Shown here piece after piece: positions 36,550 through 45,617 of a stretch of 64,000 bases of DNA. The stretch comes from Staphylococcus succinus. GTDB lineage: Bacteria; Bacillota; Bacilli; Staphylococcales; Staphylococcaceae. How positions within the stretch are numbered: position 1 is the first letter of the stretch; each line of letters starts with the position of its first letter. Made by a program: the position numbers and the translations under genes. The stretch is from assembly GCF_029024945.1 (NCBI RefSeq), contig NZ_CP118976.1, forward strand, positions 372,001 through 436,000, read 5' to 3'. The notes under the pieces are model-generated. The model was not told the origin of the DNA and made no database searches. It saw only the letters and a program-made list of their open reading frames with translations.

Positions 36550-37944
36550 ATGTTTAAATCAATGTTCAAAAATATTCATTTGAAGACACCACATACTTAT
36601 GCATTATTGTTACTTATAATTATATTTGCAAGTTTACTGACATATATAATTCCAGCAGGGGAGTATGCGCGTGAGGAAAAAGGAGGACAAACACTTGTAG
36701 TTTCAGGTTCATATCAAGAAGTTCAACAACAAGGTGTGTCCTTTTTCGACATATTTAGGGCCATACCTGAAGGCTTAATTAGTGGTGGTGAGATAGTCTT
36801 TTATATCTTTTTGGTTGGTGGTGCTTTTGGAATTGTACATAAGACAGGCGCTTTTGAAAATGGTGTTAACAAAGCTATGCAAGTGTTGGGTTCATTTAAG
36901 TTTCTCATGATTCCATTGACTATGGTTATTTTTTCTATATTAGGATTTTCTATTGGCTTAGCAGAAGAAACCATTATATTTGTGCCTATTGGTATTATTA
37001 TTGCACGGACATTAGGCTACGATGCACTTACAGGTGCTGCAATGATTATTTTAGGTGCAGCTAGTGGTTTTATAGGTGGTATGCTCAATCCTTTTACAGT
37101 TGGTGTTGCACAGTCTGTAGCAGAGTTGCCGATGTTTTCAGGATGGGGTTTAAGAACAATCATTTATCTGTTTATTTTAACTGCAGCTATTATTACAGTA
37201 ATGATTTATGCACACAAAGTTAAAGGTGACATGACAAAGAGTTTAGTATACGAACTAGAACAAGTCGAAGAAAAGAAAGAAACGAAGATGGACATGCCAC
37301 GTTTTACGAAAAGTCAGGCTACAGGTTTAGCGCTCATCATTGCAGCTATTATTTTAAACGTGTTTGGCATATTTAGATATGGATGGTCTTTTAATGAAAT
37401 GAGTGCAAACTTCCTGTTGGCTGGATTGTTAGCAGGTTTAATAGGTGGACTAGGTTTAAATGGCACATTTGATGCAATGATTGAAGGCATGAAAGATATA
37501 CTCTTCGGTGCGATGATCGTTGGATTTGCTAAAGGGATTATTGTGATACTAGAAAATGGCAAGGTTATTGATACAATCGTACATGGTATGTCAACTTTGT
37601 TAGGTGATGTGCCGTCATCTATCGTTATCTTGTCGATGTTTGTCTTACAATTTTTATTGAATTTCTTTATACCATCTGGTTCAGGACAAGCATTAACAAC
37701 AATGCCTTTAATGGTACCTATTTCAGACTTATTAAATATTAATCGACAACTTACAGTATTGGCCTTTCAATATGGTGATGCAATTAGTAATATTTTATTT
37801 CCCACGTCGGCGATACTCATGGGGGCACTGGCAGTGGGGAAAATTACTTACACACAATGGTTAAAATTTGCGTGGAAATTAATTATAGTATGGGTATTGA
37901 TTTGTAGTATTGCCATGTCTATTGCATTAGTGGTTGGATATTAG
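36550..37944 (+). CDS. YfcC-family integral membrane transporter
   Basis: A 464-residue polytopic protein of the YfcC (DcuC/ArcD-like) family. The start at 36550 follows AAGAAAGGAAG; an in-frame ATG (annotated from 36517) lacks a site. Motifs include YIIPAGEYAREEKGGQ after helix 1, SIGLAEETIIFVPIG in the first half, and NFFIPSGSGQALTTMPLM with QYGDAISNILFPTSA in the second half; these repeat-related SGSG and P motifs are typical of the family. Members transport amino acids, peptides or dicarboxylates; the substrate is unknown. Located between cidC and ptsG. Confidence 0.85.
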   Translation: MFKSMFKNIHLKTPHTYALLLLIIIFASLLTYIIPAGEYAREEKGGQTLVVSGSYQEVQQQGVSFFDIFRAIPEGLISGGEIVFYIFLVGGAFGIVHKTGAFENGVNKAMQVLGSFKFLMIPLTMVIFSILGFSIGLAEETIIFVPIGIIIARTLGYDALTGAAMIILGAASGFIGGMLNPFTVGVAQSVAELPMFSGWGLRTIIYLFILTAAIITVMIYAHKVKGDMTKSLVYELEQVEEKKETKMDMPRFTKSQATGLALIIAAIILNVFGIFRYGWSFNEMSANFLLAGLLAGLIGGLGLNGTFDAMIEGMKDILFGAMIVGFAKGIIVILENGKVIDTIVHGMSTLLGDVPSSIVILSMFVLQFLLNFFIPSGSGQALTTMPLMVPISDLLNINRQLTVLAFQYGDAISNILFPTSAILMGALAVGKITYTQWLKFAWKLIIVWVLICSIAMSIALVVGY

Positions 37945-38063
37945 TGATATCATATCAATAGATAAATCTAATATTTTGAGTAATACTTCACTGTGTTGAA
38001 CGATATAAGTTGTTGTTTATTTTTAAATAATAGTATATAATATAAAAAAACAAATCATCATAT

Positions 38064-38137
38064 TGCGTGTTACTGGTAAAGCAGGCATGAGCAAACATAA
38101 TGACTATTGGGAATAGTCTGTTTGCTCATGCCTTTTT
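38064..38137 (+). promoter_or_regulatory. GlcT-type ribonucleic antiterminator (RAT) and terminator in the ptsG leader
   Basis: GTGTTACTGGTAAAGCAGG (38067-38085) followed by CATGAG resembles the RAT sequence of the B. subtilis ptsG leader. It overlaps the left arm (AGGCATGAGCAAAC, 38083-38096) of a terminator whose right arm GTTTGCTCATGCCT (38120-38133) is followed by T residues. Binding of active GlcT would stabilise the RAT and prevent termination when glucose is present. Confidence 0.8.
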
Positions 38138-38181
38138 TGTATGCAGTTTGATGATATAAATTAAAGAAGGGATGTTTTTAA

Positions 38182-40236
38182 ATGTTTAAAAAACTTTTTG
38201 GACAGCTTCAACGTATTGGTAAAGCATTGATGTTACCAGTCGCTATTTTGCCAGCTGCTGGATTGTTACTAGCTTTAGGCACAGCGTTTCAAGGGGAAGC
38301 GTTGCAATCTTATTTACCGTTTATAAAAGTAGAGGGATTTCAAAATGTAGCTAAAATGATGGAAGGTGCGGGGGGAATTATCTTTGATAATTTACCAATC
38401 ATCTTTGCATTAGGTGTTGCTATAGGGTTAGCCAGTGGAGATGGTGTTGCTGCTATTGCTGCATTTGTAGGATTTATTGTTATGAATAAAACAATGGGCG
38501 CATTTTTAGAAATTACGCCTGACAATGTTGATGATGCAGCAAGTGGTTATGCCAATGTCTTAGGGATTCCCACACTACAAACAGGTGTGTTCGGTGGTAT
38601 TATCGTCGGTGCACTTGCTGCATGGTGTTATAATAAATTTTATAATATTACCTTACCAAGTTATTTAGGCTTTTTTGCGGGTAAACGATTTGTGCCAATT
38701 ATGATGGCTACATGCTCATTTATACTTGCTTTTCCAATGGCGTGGGTATGGCCAGTCATTCAAGATGGGCTTAATACATTTAGTGAAGGGTTACTCGATT
38801 CAAATACTGGAATAGCAGTATTCTTATTTGGATTTATTAAACGTTTATTAATTCCATTTGGATTACATCATATTTTCCATGCGCCATTTTGGTTTGAATT
38901 TGGTAGCTTTAAAAATGCTGCAGGTCAAATCATCCATGGTGATCAACGTATCTTTATTGAACAAATTCGTGATAATGTACCATTAACTGCTGGTAAGTTT
39001 ATGGGTGGAGAATTCCCAGTTATGATGTTTGGTCTTCCAGCTGCAGCTTTAGCGATTTATCATTCAGCTAAGAAGGCAAATAGAAAAGTCGTAGGCGGGT
39101 TGATGTTATCCGGTGCTTTAACATCATTCCTTACAGGTATTACAGAACCTTTAGAGTTCTCATTCTTATTTGTTGCTCCATTATTATTCTTTATTCACGC
39201 AGTATTAGACGGTTTAGGTTTCTTAGTTATGTATTTACTCAATGTGCATTTAGGCTATACGTTCTCAGGTGGATTTATTGATTTCTTATTACTCAATATC
39301 ATGCCTAATAGAACAGCGTGGTGGCTAGTTATACCAGTTGGACTGGTCTATGCTGTCATTTATTACTTTGTTTTTAGATTTGTAATTAAAAAATTAAATT
39401 ACAAAACGCCTGGTAGAGAAGATGAAGAAATGCAAAATAGTTCTGTCGCAAAGAACGAATTGCCGTTTGAAGTATTACACGCAATGGGTGGTAAAGAAAA
39501 TATTAAACACCTTGATGCTTGTATAACACGATTAAGAGTTGAAGTTAATGATAAAGCAAAAGTGAAAGTTGATGTTTTGAAACAGCTCGGTGCTTCGGGA
39601 GTACTTGAAGTTGGAAATAATATGCAAGCAATTTTCGGTCCTAAATCTGATCAAATCAAGCATGACATGGCGAGGATCATAAATGGTGAAATTACAAGAC
39701 CAAGTGAGACAACATTAACAGAAGAAGATGATAGTAAAGTAGTGAAATTATCTGAGTCTGAAGACAACAATGGCGTAGTATCACAATCAGAAATAGAAGT
39801 ATGCTCTCCAGGTAGAGGCAAGTTGGTCCCACTCTCTGAAGTACCTGATGAAGTTTTTGCTCAAAAAATGATGGGTGATGGCGTTGCGCTGATACCTGAA
39901 GATGGTGAAATTGTTGCACCATTTGATGGTACAGTGAAAACAATTTTTCCAACGAAGCATGCAATTGGATTAGAATCTAAAGATGGTCTTGAATTACTAA
40001 TTCATATTGGAATTGATACGGTTAAGCTAGAAGGTAAAGGTTTTGAGCGTATGGTTGCTACAGGGGACACGATTAAAAAAGGACAACTATTAATGAAGGT
40101 TGACTTAGACTATGTACAAGCACATGCGCCAAGTATTATAACACCTATAGTGATTACAAATATTGAAAATCGTACACTTAAAATTGAAAGTAAAGATATG
40201 ATAGAACCACAACAACTGTTGATGACAATTAAGTAG
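38182..40236 (+). CDS. ptsG: Glucose-specific PTS enzyme IICBA
   Basis: A 684-residue PTS permease in the order IIC-IIB-IIA. The IIC domain (about 1-410) has about ten helices with GITEPLEFSFLFVAPLLFF. IIB (about 425-510) carries the phosphorylated Cys447 in LDACITRLRVEV. IIA (about 540-684) carries His608 in LLIHIGIDTVKLEG. It imports glucose and phosphorylates it. The ATG follows AGAAGGGATG. Expression is probably controlled by the RAT/terminator leader in front of it. A terminator follows. Confidence 0.95.
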   Translation: MFKKLFGQLQRIGKALMLPVAILPAAGLLLALGTAFQGEALQSYLPFIKVEGFQNVAKMMEGAGGIIFDNLPIIFALGVAIGLASGDGVAAIAAFVGFIVMNKTMGAFLEITPDNVDDAASGYANVLGIPTLQTGVFGGIIVGALAAWCYNKFYNITLPSYLGFFAGKRFVPIMMATCSFILAFPMAWVWPVIQDGLNTFSEGLLDSNTGIAVFLFGFIKRLLIPFGLHHIFHAPFWFEFGSFKNAAGQIIHGDQRIFIEQIRDNVPLTAGKFMGGEFPVMMFGLPAAALAIYHSAKKANRKVVGGLMLSGALTSFLTGITEPLEFSFLFVAPLLFFIHAVLDGLGFLVMYLLNVHLGYTFSGGFIDFLLLNIMPNRTAWWLVIPVGLVYAVIYYFVFRFVIKKLNYKTPGREDEEMQNSSVAKNELPFEVLHAMGGKENIKHLDACITRLRVEVNDKAKVKVDVLKQLGASGVLEVGNNMQAIFGPKSDQIKHDMARIINGEITRPSETTLTEEDDSKVVKLSESEDNNGVVSQSEIEVCSPGRGKLVPLSEVPDEVFAQKMMGDGVALIPEDGEIVAPFDGTVKTIFPTKHAIGLESKDGLELLIHIGIDTVKLEGKGFERMVATGDTIKKGQLLMKVDLDYVQAHAPSIITPIVITNIENRTLKIESKDMIEPQQLLMTIK

Positions 40237-40301
40237 ATTCTTAAATCAGCATATCCAATAGCGTCATGAATATATAGGTATAAATAACAATATTCAAAAA
40301 T

Positions 40302-40340
40302 AAAAGTGCACTTTCATTTATATGAGAGTGCACTTTTTTT
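40302..40340 (+). terminator. Rho-independent terminator of ptsG
   Basis: Arms AAAAGTGCACTTTCA and TGAGAGTGCACTTTT (one mismatch) followed by T residues. Confidence 0.85.
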
Positions 40341-40344
40341 GATT

Positions 40345-40430
40345 AAAAACGAAAACAAAATAAAACTATGAATGCTTGAATATGCATACCTTTTATTTAT
40401 AAAAACGAAGTATTAATTAACAAAAACGAA
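40345..40430 (+). repeat. Three direct copies of AAAAACGAA
   Basis: Copies at 40345-40353, 40401-40409 and 40422-40430; the last two are 21 bp apart, two helical turns. The meaning is unknown, and chance in AT-rich DNA is possible. Confidence 0.25.
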
Positions 40431-40546
40431 AATTTATTTTGTAAATATACACTTATCTTGTTGGTTAACTGTTGAAAAATTCTGAAAAAATAAATAGGAT
40501 GGGTTATAATGACTAACAATGACGAATAGAAAATGAAGGTGAAACG

Positions 40547-41095
40547 ATGAAATATCATTTATCAATAGAAGTTATGCCTCAAGTTAAACTCGTACAACCA
40601 GAGTTATATATGGCTGAAGAATTGTACCATACGATTAAAGAAAACTTTTCACATTTAGCACAGTTTTTAGACTTTTTGAAAGAAGATATGACAATTGCGG
40701 ATGAAAGTGCATATTTGAAGATGATGATGCAACAACAAGTTGAGAATAAAGGGAGATTATTTCTAATCTATCATAATGATAAATTAATAGGGACAGTGGA
40801 CTTACATAAAATTGACAATAAAAATAAAAAAGCTGAGATTGGCTATTGGATTGCCAAAGGATATACAGGAAAATCTATTATCACGACATGTGTGAAATAT
40901 ATTTGTGATTTCTCCTTTGAAGTAATGGGCTTAAATAAACTTATTATTATGGCAGACTTAAGGAACAAAGCGAGTAAGAAAGTTGCAGAAAAAGTTGGTT
41001 TCACGTTTGTATCTACTGATTTTGAGGACGTGTTTGATGGCGAGACCTATCGTGATATGAATCGATATATATTATTGAGAAAAGATTATTTTTAA
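40547..41095 (+). CDS. GNAT acetyltransferase, ribosomal-protein-serine type (RimL-like)
   Basis: A 182-residue GNAT enzyme of the RimJ/RimL group. Features are LAQFLDFLKEDMTI near residue 40, the IGTVDLHKIDNKNKKAEIGYWI strand pair, the acetyl-CoA loop region around GYTGKSIITTC, and LIIMADLRNKASKKVAEKVGF. The YdaF-like N-terminus is typical of acetyltransferases of ribosomal proteins or small molecules. It starts at ATG after GAAGGTGAAACG. It stands alone after the ptsG terminator. The substrate is unknown. Confidence 0.82.
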   Translation: MKYHLSIEVMPQVKLVQPELYMAEELYHTIKENFSHLAQFLDFLKEDMTIADESAYLKMMMQQQVENKGRLFLIYHNDKLIGTVDLHKIDNKNKKAEIGYWIAKGYTGKSIITTCVKYICDFSFEVMGLNKLIIMADLRNKASKKVAEKVGFTFVSTDFEDVFDGETYRDMNRYILLRKDYF

Positions 41096-41164
41096 CATCA
41101 TCCACAAGTTATATAGGATTAAAAAAGCATATATTTAGTGAACATATGAGAAGGGTGGTAACTC

Positions 41165-41686
41165 ATGAACACGACTAGAGGAATTAACCATATTGGTTTA
41201 ACTGTTCCCAATATTGAAGCAGCAACTTTATTTTTTAAAGAAGCTTTAGGTGGGAGAATTGCGTATGATAGTCAAACAACAGCTAATCCTCCACGTGAAG
41301 GTAGATTTGTAGAACAGGTATTAGGAATAGAAAAAGGAGCGAAAATTATAAAAAAGCGTATGTTGGTATTTAACCATGGGCCTAATATAGAGTTGTTTGA
41401 ATTTAAAGAAGCGAACCAAAGAAATCCAGAATCATTACAAGATATAGGCTACACACATTTGTCATTTTATGTAGATAATTTTGATTATGCGTTTAAACGT
41501 ATAAAATTAGCAGGAGGTGTCCCTATTTCTGAACCGCATGCAAATACAAAATATGAAGATACTAAAGACAATAAAACTGTATATGTACGTGCACCATGGG
41601 GAAGTTTGATAGAATTACAAACCATACCGAATGGCTATTATTATCCAGAAGATAGTGAAGCTGAAGTATTCATACCTGAAAAATAA
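41165..41686 (+). CDS. VOC-family (glyoxalase/bleomycin resistance-like) protein
   Basis: A 173-residue vicinal-oxygen-chelate protein. Metal-ligand positions are visible in GINHIGLTVPNIEAATLFF (His11 near the start), GYTHLSFYVDN in the middle, and APWGSLIELQ with a Glu near the end. The family includes glyoxalases, epoxide-opening thiol transferases and dioxygenases; the reaction here is unknown. The ATG follows AGAAGGGTGG. The D-cysteine desulfhydrase-like gene begins 14 bp after its stop, so the two form an operon and may act on related compounds. Confidence 0.82.
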   Translation: MNTTRGINHIGLTVPNIEAATLFFKEALGGRIAYDSQTTANPPREGRFVEQVLGIEKGAKIIKKRMLVFNHGPNIELFEFKEANQRNPESLQDIGYTHLSFYVDNFDYAFKRIKLAGGVPISEPHANTKYEDTKDNKTVYVRAPWGSLIELQTIPNGYYYPEDSEAEVFIPEK

Positions 41687-41700
41687 AGGAGCAATTAAAG

Positions 41701-42684
41701 ATGTTACAACGTAAATTAAATATTGCCAATTTAAACACACCTATACATAAGTTAGAGCATTTAAGCCAAACGCTTGGTAAAGATATATATATCAAAAGGG
41801 ATGATTTCACTGGGACAGAAATATCTGGAAATAAAGTACGGAAATTAGAGTATACAATACAATATGTCTTAGATCATGGTTATGACACTGTGATTACTAC
41901 TGGGGCAATCACTTCGAATCATGCACGAGCAACCGCTGCACTTTGCGCGCAATTTAATATAGAATGTCATCTTGTATTGAGAGGAACAAATACGGAATAT
42001 GAAGGTAATTTATTTTTAGAGGCGATGTTAGGTGCTCATATCCATATCATTAAACCGAGTGAATCTAGAGAAGAAGCGATGAATATATTATATAGCAAGC
42101 TTGAGCAAGAAGGAAAGACACCATTTCTTATTCCAGTAGGCGCATCAGATTGGATTGGCACGCATGGCTATGTTAATGCTTATGAAGAAATTATTGAGCA
42201 AGAAGCTGAATTAGGCATTAAATTCGATTCTATTAATTTAGCTGTAGGTTCTGGTGGCACATATGCAGGACTTTGGTACGGTAATGCAAGTAACAACTTG
42301 GCAACTAAGATTATAGGGTATGCTGTAGATCAAAGCACAGAGGACTTTGAACAAAAAGTAAAAGAGATTGTGAAACAGTTAGATCAAAATATACTATCTT
42401 TTAATACATTACATATCAATGATAACTATGTAGGACTTGGATATGGTCAAGCGACAGATGAAGAACTACAATTCTATATTAATATTGCTAAAACGGAAGG
42501 GATTATTTTGGATCCTATATATACCGGCAAAGCGTTTAGTGGATTAGTTCAAGAAATAAAACAAGGGAACTATGATGACCAACAAGCAATCTTATTTATT
42601 CATACAGGTGGAATTTATGGTTATACTCAAGAAATGAGAGAGCGTATAAAACAACTATTACCTGATATTTCAGATGCAGTATAA
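41701..42684 (+). CDS. PLP-dependent D-cysteine desulfhydrase/ACC deaminase-family enzyme
   Basis: A 327-residue fold-type II PLP enzyme. The Schiff-base Lys lies in TEISGNKVRKLEY (near residue 43). The SNHARATAA block near residue 75, GASDWIGTHGY and VGSGGTYAGLWYG (phosphate-binding loop near residue 185) are typical of D-cysteine desulfhydrase DcyD and ACC deaminase. D-cysteine desulfhydrase splits D-cysteine to pyruvate, ammonia and sulfide. The ATG follows AAAGGAGC, 14 bp after the VOC gene, so both are probably translated from one mRNA. Confidence 0.85.
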   Translation: MLQRKLNIANLNTPIHKLEHLSQTLGKDIYIKRDDFTGTEISGNKVRKLEYTIQYVLDHGYDTVITTGAITSNHARATAALCAQFNIECHLVLRGTNTEYEGNLFLEAMLGAHIHIIKPSESREEAMNILYSKLEQEGKTPFLIPVGASDWIGTHGYVNAYEEIIEQEAELGIKFDSINLAVGSGGTYAGLWYGNASNNLATKIIGYAVDQSTEDFEQKVKEIVKQLDQNILSFNTLHINDNYVGLGYGQATDEELQFYINIAKTEGIILDPIYTGKAFSGLVQEIKQGNYDDQQAILFIHTGGIYGYTQEMRERIKQLLPDISDAV

Positions 42685-42907
42685 TAACTAAGTAAGAATT
42701 GAATATATTCGCGATATTACCGATTTACATGTATGCTTATTTTATATTAAATAGTCAGTTTTATATAGCATTACTCCATTACAGTATAGTTAATAATAGG
42801 TGTATTTGACGTTATATTGTTTGATATTGAGCGTGAATCCTTTGATTCTTCACGGAACAATGTTTCATAATAGAATACAATTTACGCAGTAAGGGTGGTG
42901 TTCACCA

Positions 42908-43240
42908 ATGAAACAAGATTTGGTTACGATTGAAGATTTTCATGATTTTATAGTAAGTCATGATCTTGCTGTAATACATGTGATGAGAGATAGGTGTAGT
43001 GTATGTCGGGCAATATTACCACAAATCGAAGGTCTTGTGAACGATTTCCCGCAAGTGGCATTAGGTGTGATTAACCAGAGTCATTTAGAAGCAATTGCAA
43101 GTGAGTTATCTATATATACGGCGCCAGTAGACTTGATCTATTTAAAAGGAAAAGAAATGCATAGACAAGGTCGTTTTATTGATATGCAACAATTTGAGCA
43201 TCAATTGGAGTTGTTGACTTATAATGGTGACTATTCATGA
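42908..43240 (+). CDS. Thioredoxin-like protein
   Basis: A 110-residue thioredoxin-fold protein. The active-site pair CSVC has Cys30 and Cys33; the dipeptide Ser-Val differs from the Gly-Pro of classical thioredoxin, which usually raises or shifts the redox potential. The strand AVIHVMRDRC leads into it, and the conserved cis-Pro is in IYTAPVDLIYLKG near residue 79. No signal peptide, so cytoplasmic. It starts at ATG after TAAGGGTGGTG and is likely transcribed alone. Target proteins are unknown. Confidence 0.85.
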   Translation: MKQDLVTIEDFHDFIVSHDLAVIHVMRDRCSVCRAILPQIEGLVNDFPQVALGVINQSHLEAIASELSIYTAPVDLIYLKGKEMHRQGRFIDMQQFEHQLELLTYNGDYS

Positions 43241-43314
43241 ATGAGACATAAGTTATAAATGTGAAAGATAAATAAATCTTATTTGAAATGAAATTGATAT
43301 GGAGATAATACGAT

Positions 43315-43353
43315 AAACGTCTTTGAGAGTGAAAACTTGAGAAGACGTTTTTA
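43315..43353 (+). terminator. Rho-independent terminator of the thioredoxin-like gene
   Basis: Arms AAACGTCTT and AAGACGTTT followed by TTAATTT; the loop holds a shorter internal pairing. Confidence 0.6.
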
Positions 43354-43490
43354 ATTTGCGCTATAAACATGATGTTTACGCACCCAATTTATGTAGTTAG
43401 AAATAAAAGTGTGCAAAATTGAATAATAAGTATCTTATTTATATATAATAATGTATGATGGTATTAATCAATTGGATGAAGGTGATGATC

Positions 43491-44009
43491 ATGCGCGTAG
43501 AAAGAATATGTCCTAATGAAGCGGAAGCACTTTATGACTGTATGAAGCAGATAGATCAAGAAGCACAGTATATGCTCTATCTTCCAGAAGAACGCACATT
43601 CAATAAAGATAAATTAGTTGAGCATCTTAGATATCAGTTTTATATAGGTGTCAAAACAGAAGATAATAAAATCATGGGTTATTTGTCTGTACATATGAGT
43701 ACTTTATATAAATTGAAACACATTGGTTACATTAGCATAGGATTAGTGGAAGAACTTCAACAGCAAGGATTGGCGACTAAAATGTTTGAAGAAACGATTA
43801 AATGGGCGCAACGTAAGGGGTTAAGACGTTTAGAGTTAACGGTGATTACTTACAATACACCAGCTATAAAATTCTATGAAAAGTTAGGATTTAAAATTGA
43901 AGGTATTAAACGTGAGTCTATTTATATGAATGAGCATTTCTATGATGAATTATATATGGCAATGATGTTAAATGAAATGAATATAACAAAATCTGATAAT
44001 TTATGGTAA
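43491..44009 (+). CDS. GNAT N-acetyltransferase
   Basis: A 172-residue GNAT enzyme. The ATG at 43491 follows GAAGGTGATG; earlier in-frame ATGs between 43455 and 43485 precede or overlap that site. The acetyl-CoA-binding segment is ISIGLVEELQQQGLATKMFEE, with LRRLELTVITYNTPAIKFYEKLGFKIEG after it, typical of the YhhY/phosphinothricin-acetyltransferase-like group. The acceptor is unknown. It is followed by the esterase gene after 87 bp. Confidence 0.82.
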   Translation: MRVERICPNEAEALYDCMKQIDQEAQYMLYLPEERTFNKDKLVEHLRYQFYIGVKTEDNKIMGYLSVHMSTLYKLKHIGYISIGLVEELQQQGLATKMFEETIKWAQRKGLRRLELTVITYNTPAIKFYEKLGFKIEGIKRESIYMNEHFYDELYMAMMLNEMNITKSDNLW

Positions 44010-44096
44010 TTTACGTTTATTGTTAGAGATAAGTGTTTTTTGCTGAAATCATTATTCTATCTCATATAAAATGAATATAACATGAGGAGGTAGATT

Positions 44097-45074
44097 ATGG
44101 TTGTAAAGAAAATGATAGCATTAACAAGTGCGTTACTAACAACATCATATTTATACATCAAGATAAAAGAAAAACGTAGTTACAAAAGTTTTTTATGTGA
44201 AATGATGCTAAGAGTGAATAGAGTGAAACGTGCATTTTTAACTGTAGAAGGTGCACAACGTGCATTAAATGGAGTTGAACAAGATACAAAAGGTTTATAT
44301 CAAGGAACACAGTATCAATTTCAAAATAATGTAGAAAAGACTTTTTATCAAAATGTAACTACATATGTTGTGAATGATAAATCTCAAAATCAACAAGCTG
44401 TTATTTTGTATTTACATGGAGGTGCATGGTTTCAAAATCCATTAGACCACCATTTTGCATATATTGATATGCTGGCGAATCATTTTGGTGCTAAAGTCAT
44501 CATGCCTATTTATCCCAAAGTACCTCATGCTACATATCAAGATACATTTGATTTGCTAGTAGAAATATATGATGAGTTAAGTGAAACGATACAACCTGGG
44601 AAGCAATTAACCATTATGGGAGATTCAGCAGGTGGACAAATTGCTTTGTCCTTTGCACAGTTATTAAAATACAAAGGATTAAGCCAACCGCAACATATTG
44701 TCCTATTATCCCCCGTATTAGATGCAACTTTTAGTAATCCAGAAGCACAAGAATATGAGCGTATTGATCCTATGCTAGGTATTGAAGGAAGTAAATATTT
44801 CTTGAAATTATGGGCAGGAGATCTACCATTAGATAATTGGAAAATATCACCCATCAATGGTGATTTAACAGATTTAGGGCATATAACCATTTCTGTAGGC
44901 ACAAAAGAAACATTATATCCAGATGCAGTGAAATTATCTGATTTGCTTAATAAACAAAATATTGTGCATGAATTTTTGCCAGGATATAATTTATTTCACA
45001 TTTATCAAGTGTTTCCGATTCCAGAACGTCAACAAGTACTATTGAAATTAAAGCAGATTATTAAAGTAGACTAA
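44097..45074 (+). CDS. Alpha/beta hydrolase, HSL-type lipase/esterase
   Basis: A 325-residue hydrolase of the hormone-sensitive-lipase group. The oxyanion motif HGGAW is near residue 105, the nucleophile elbow GDSAGG near 183, and the catalytic Asp and His are plausibly in YPDAVKLSD and LFHIYQ near the C-terminus. Residues 1-20 form a hydrophobic, possibly membrane-anchoring start (MIALTSALLTTSYLYIKI). The ATG follows TGAGGAGG. A strong terminator follows. It probably cleaves short-chain esters; the physiological role is unknown. Confidence 0.88.
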   Translation: MVVKKMIALTSALLTTSYLYIKIKEKRSYKSFLCEMMLRVNRVKRAFLTVEGAQRALNGVEQDTKGLYQGTQYQFQNNVEKTFYQNVTTYVVNDKSQNQQAVILYLHGGAWFQNPLDHHFAYIDMLANHFGAKVIMPIYPKVPHATYQDTFDLLVEIYDELSETIQPGKQLTIMGDSAGGQIALSFAQLLKYKGLSQPQHIVLLSPVLDATFSNPEAQEYERIDPMLGIEGSKYFLKLWAGDLPLDNWKISPINGDLTDLGHITISVGTKETLYPDAVKLSDLLNKQNIVHEFLPGYNLFHIYQVFPIPERQQVLLKLKQIIKVD

Positions 45075-45139
45075 TAATATAGGATGAGTCATATCGTTTT
45101 CTAAATGGTTACACTATTATAAAGTGTATATAAATAAAA

Positions 45140-45183
45140 AATAAGCACATTTCAACTACCTTTGTTGAGATGTGCTTATTTTG
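45140..45183 (+). terminator. Rho-independent terminator
   Basis: Arms AATAAGCACATTTCAAC and GTTGAGATGTGCTTATT (one G-U pair) followed by TTG after the esterase gene. Confidence 0.8.
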
Positions 45184-45302
45184 TTATTGTTGCTTTTATT
45201 TTTGAAATGAGATAGCCGTTGTTTACAATAAAAATCATTAGCAAGATTAAGGTGAATAGAACTTAGATGTAAAAGTAATTATAGATACTTAAAAATAAAA
45301 AA

Positions 45303-45617
45303 TCATACAAGGTTTTCAGAAGATGGATTATCTAAAGCTCTTGTATGAGATTGAATTGAGTTAAAAGATGATATTTGTTTTATCAAACTTGATTGTGAAT
45401 CATTAGGCACGCTATTCGTTTCTGTTGTAGTTTGTTTAGAAGTGTTATTGATATGATCCACGTTTTCAACACGTTTAGAATTATCAGTATCTAAAACCGA
45501 ATTTTTCATGTCATTTCCTTGCATGCTACCGATTAAAATCAAGATTAAATAGCTACAAGTTAATACGGATACAATGACAAGGTAAATTGAAACGGTTAGT
45601 TTTACAGGTCTACTCAT
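45303..45617 (-). CDS. Membrane-anchored hypothetical protein with disordered tail, 104 aa
   Basis: I do not recognise it. The start at 45617 follows AGGAGGCAG, so it is a real gene; an upstream in-frame ATG (45653) precedes that site. Residues about 6-32 are one membrane helix (TVSIYLVIVSVLTCSYLILIL) and the rest is rich in Ser, Thr, Asn and Gln (for example SKQTTTETNSVPNDSQSS), as in unstructured extracellular linkers. No sortase motif. It is divergent from the cap operon, 441 bp away. The function is unknown. Confidence 0.6.
   Translation of the reverse strand: MSRPVKLTVSIYLVIVSVLTCSYLILILIGSMQGNDMKNSVLDTDNSKRVENVDHINNTSKQTTTETNSVPNDSQSSLIKQISSFNSIQSHTRALDNPSSENLV

Larger units (their letters stand above)
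40237..40546. other. Gene-free stretch between ptsG and the GNAT gene
   Basis: A 310-bp interval holding the ptsG terminator and three copies of AAAAACGAA (40345, 40401, 40422). Otherwise AT-rich with no coding signal. Confidence 0.4.

Noticed and set aside
42833..42862. Hairpin CGTGAA/TTCACG before the thioredoxin-like gene
   Set aside because: Short stem with no T tract and no match to a known leader element.
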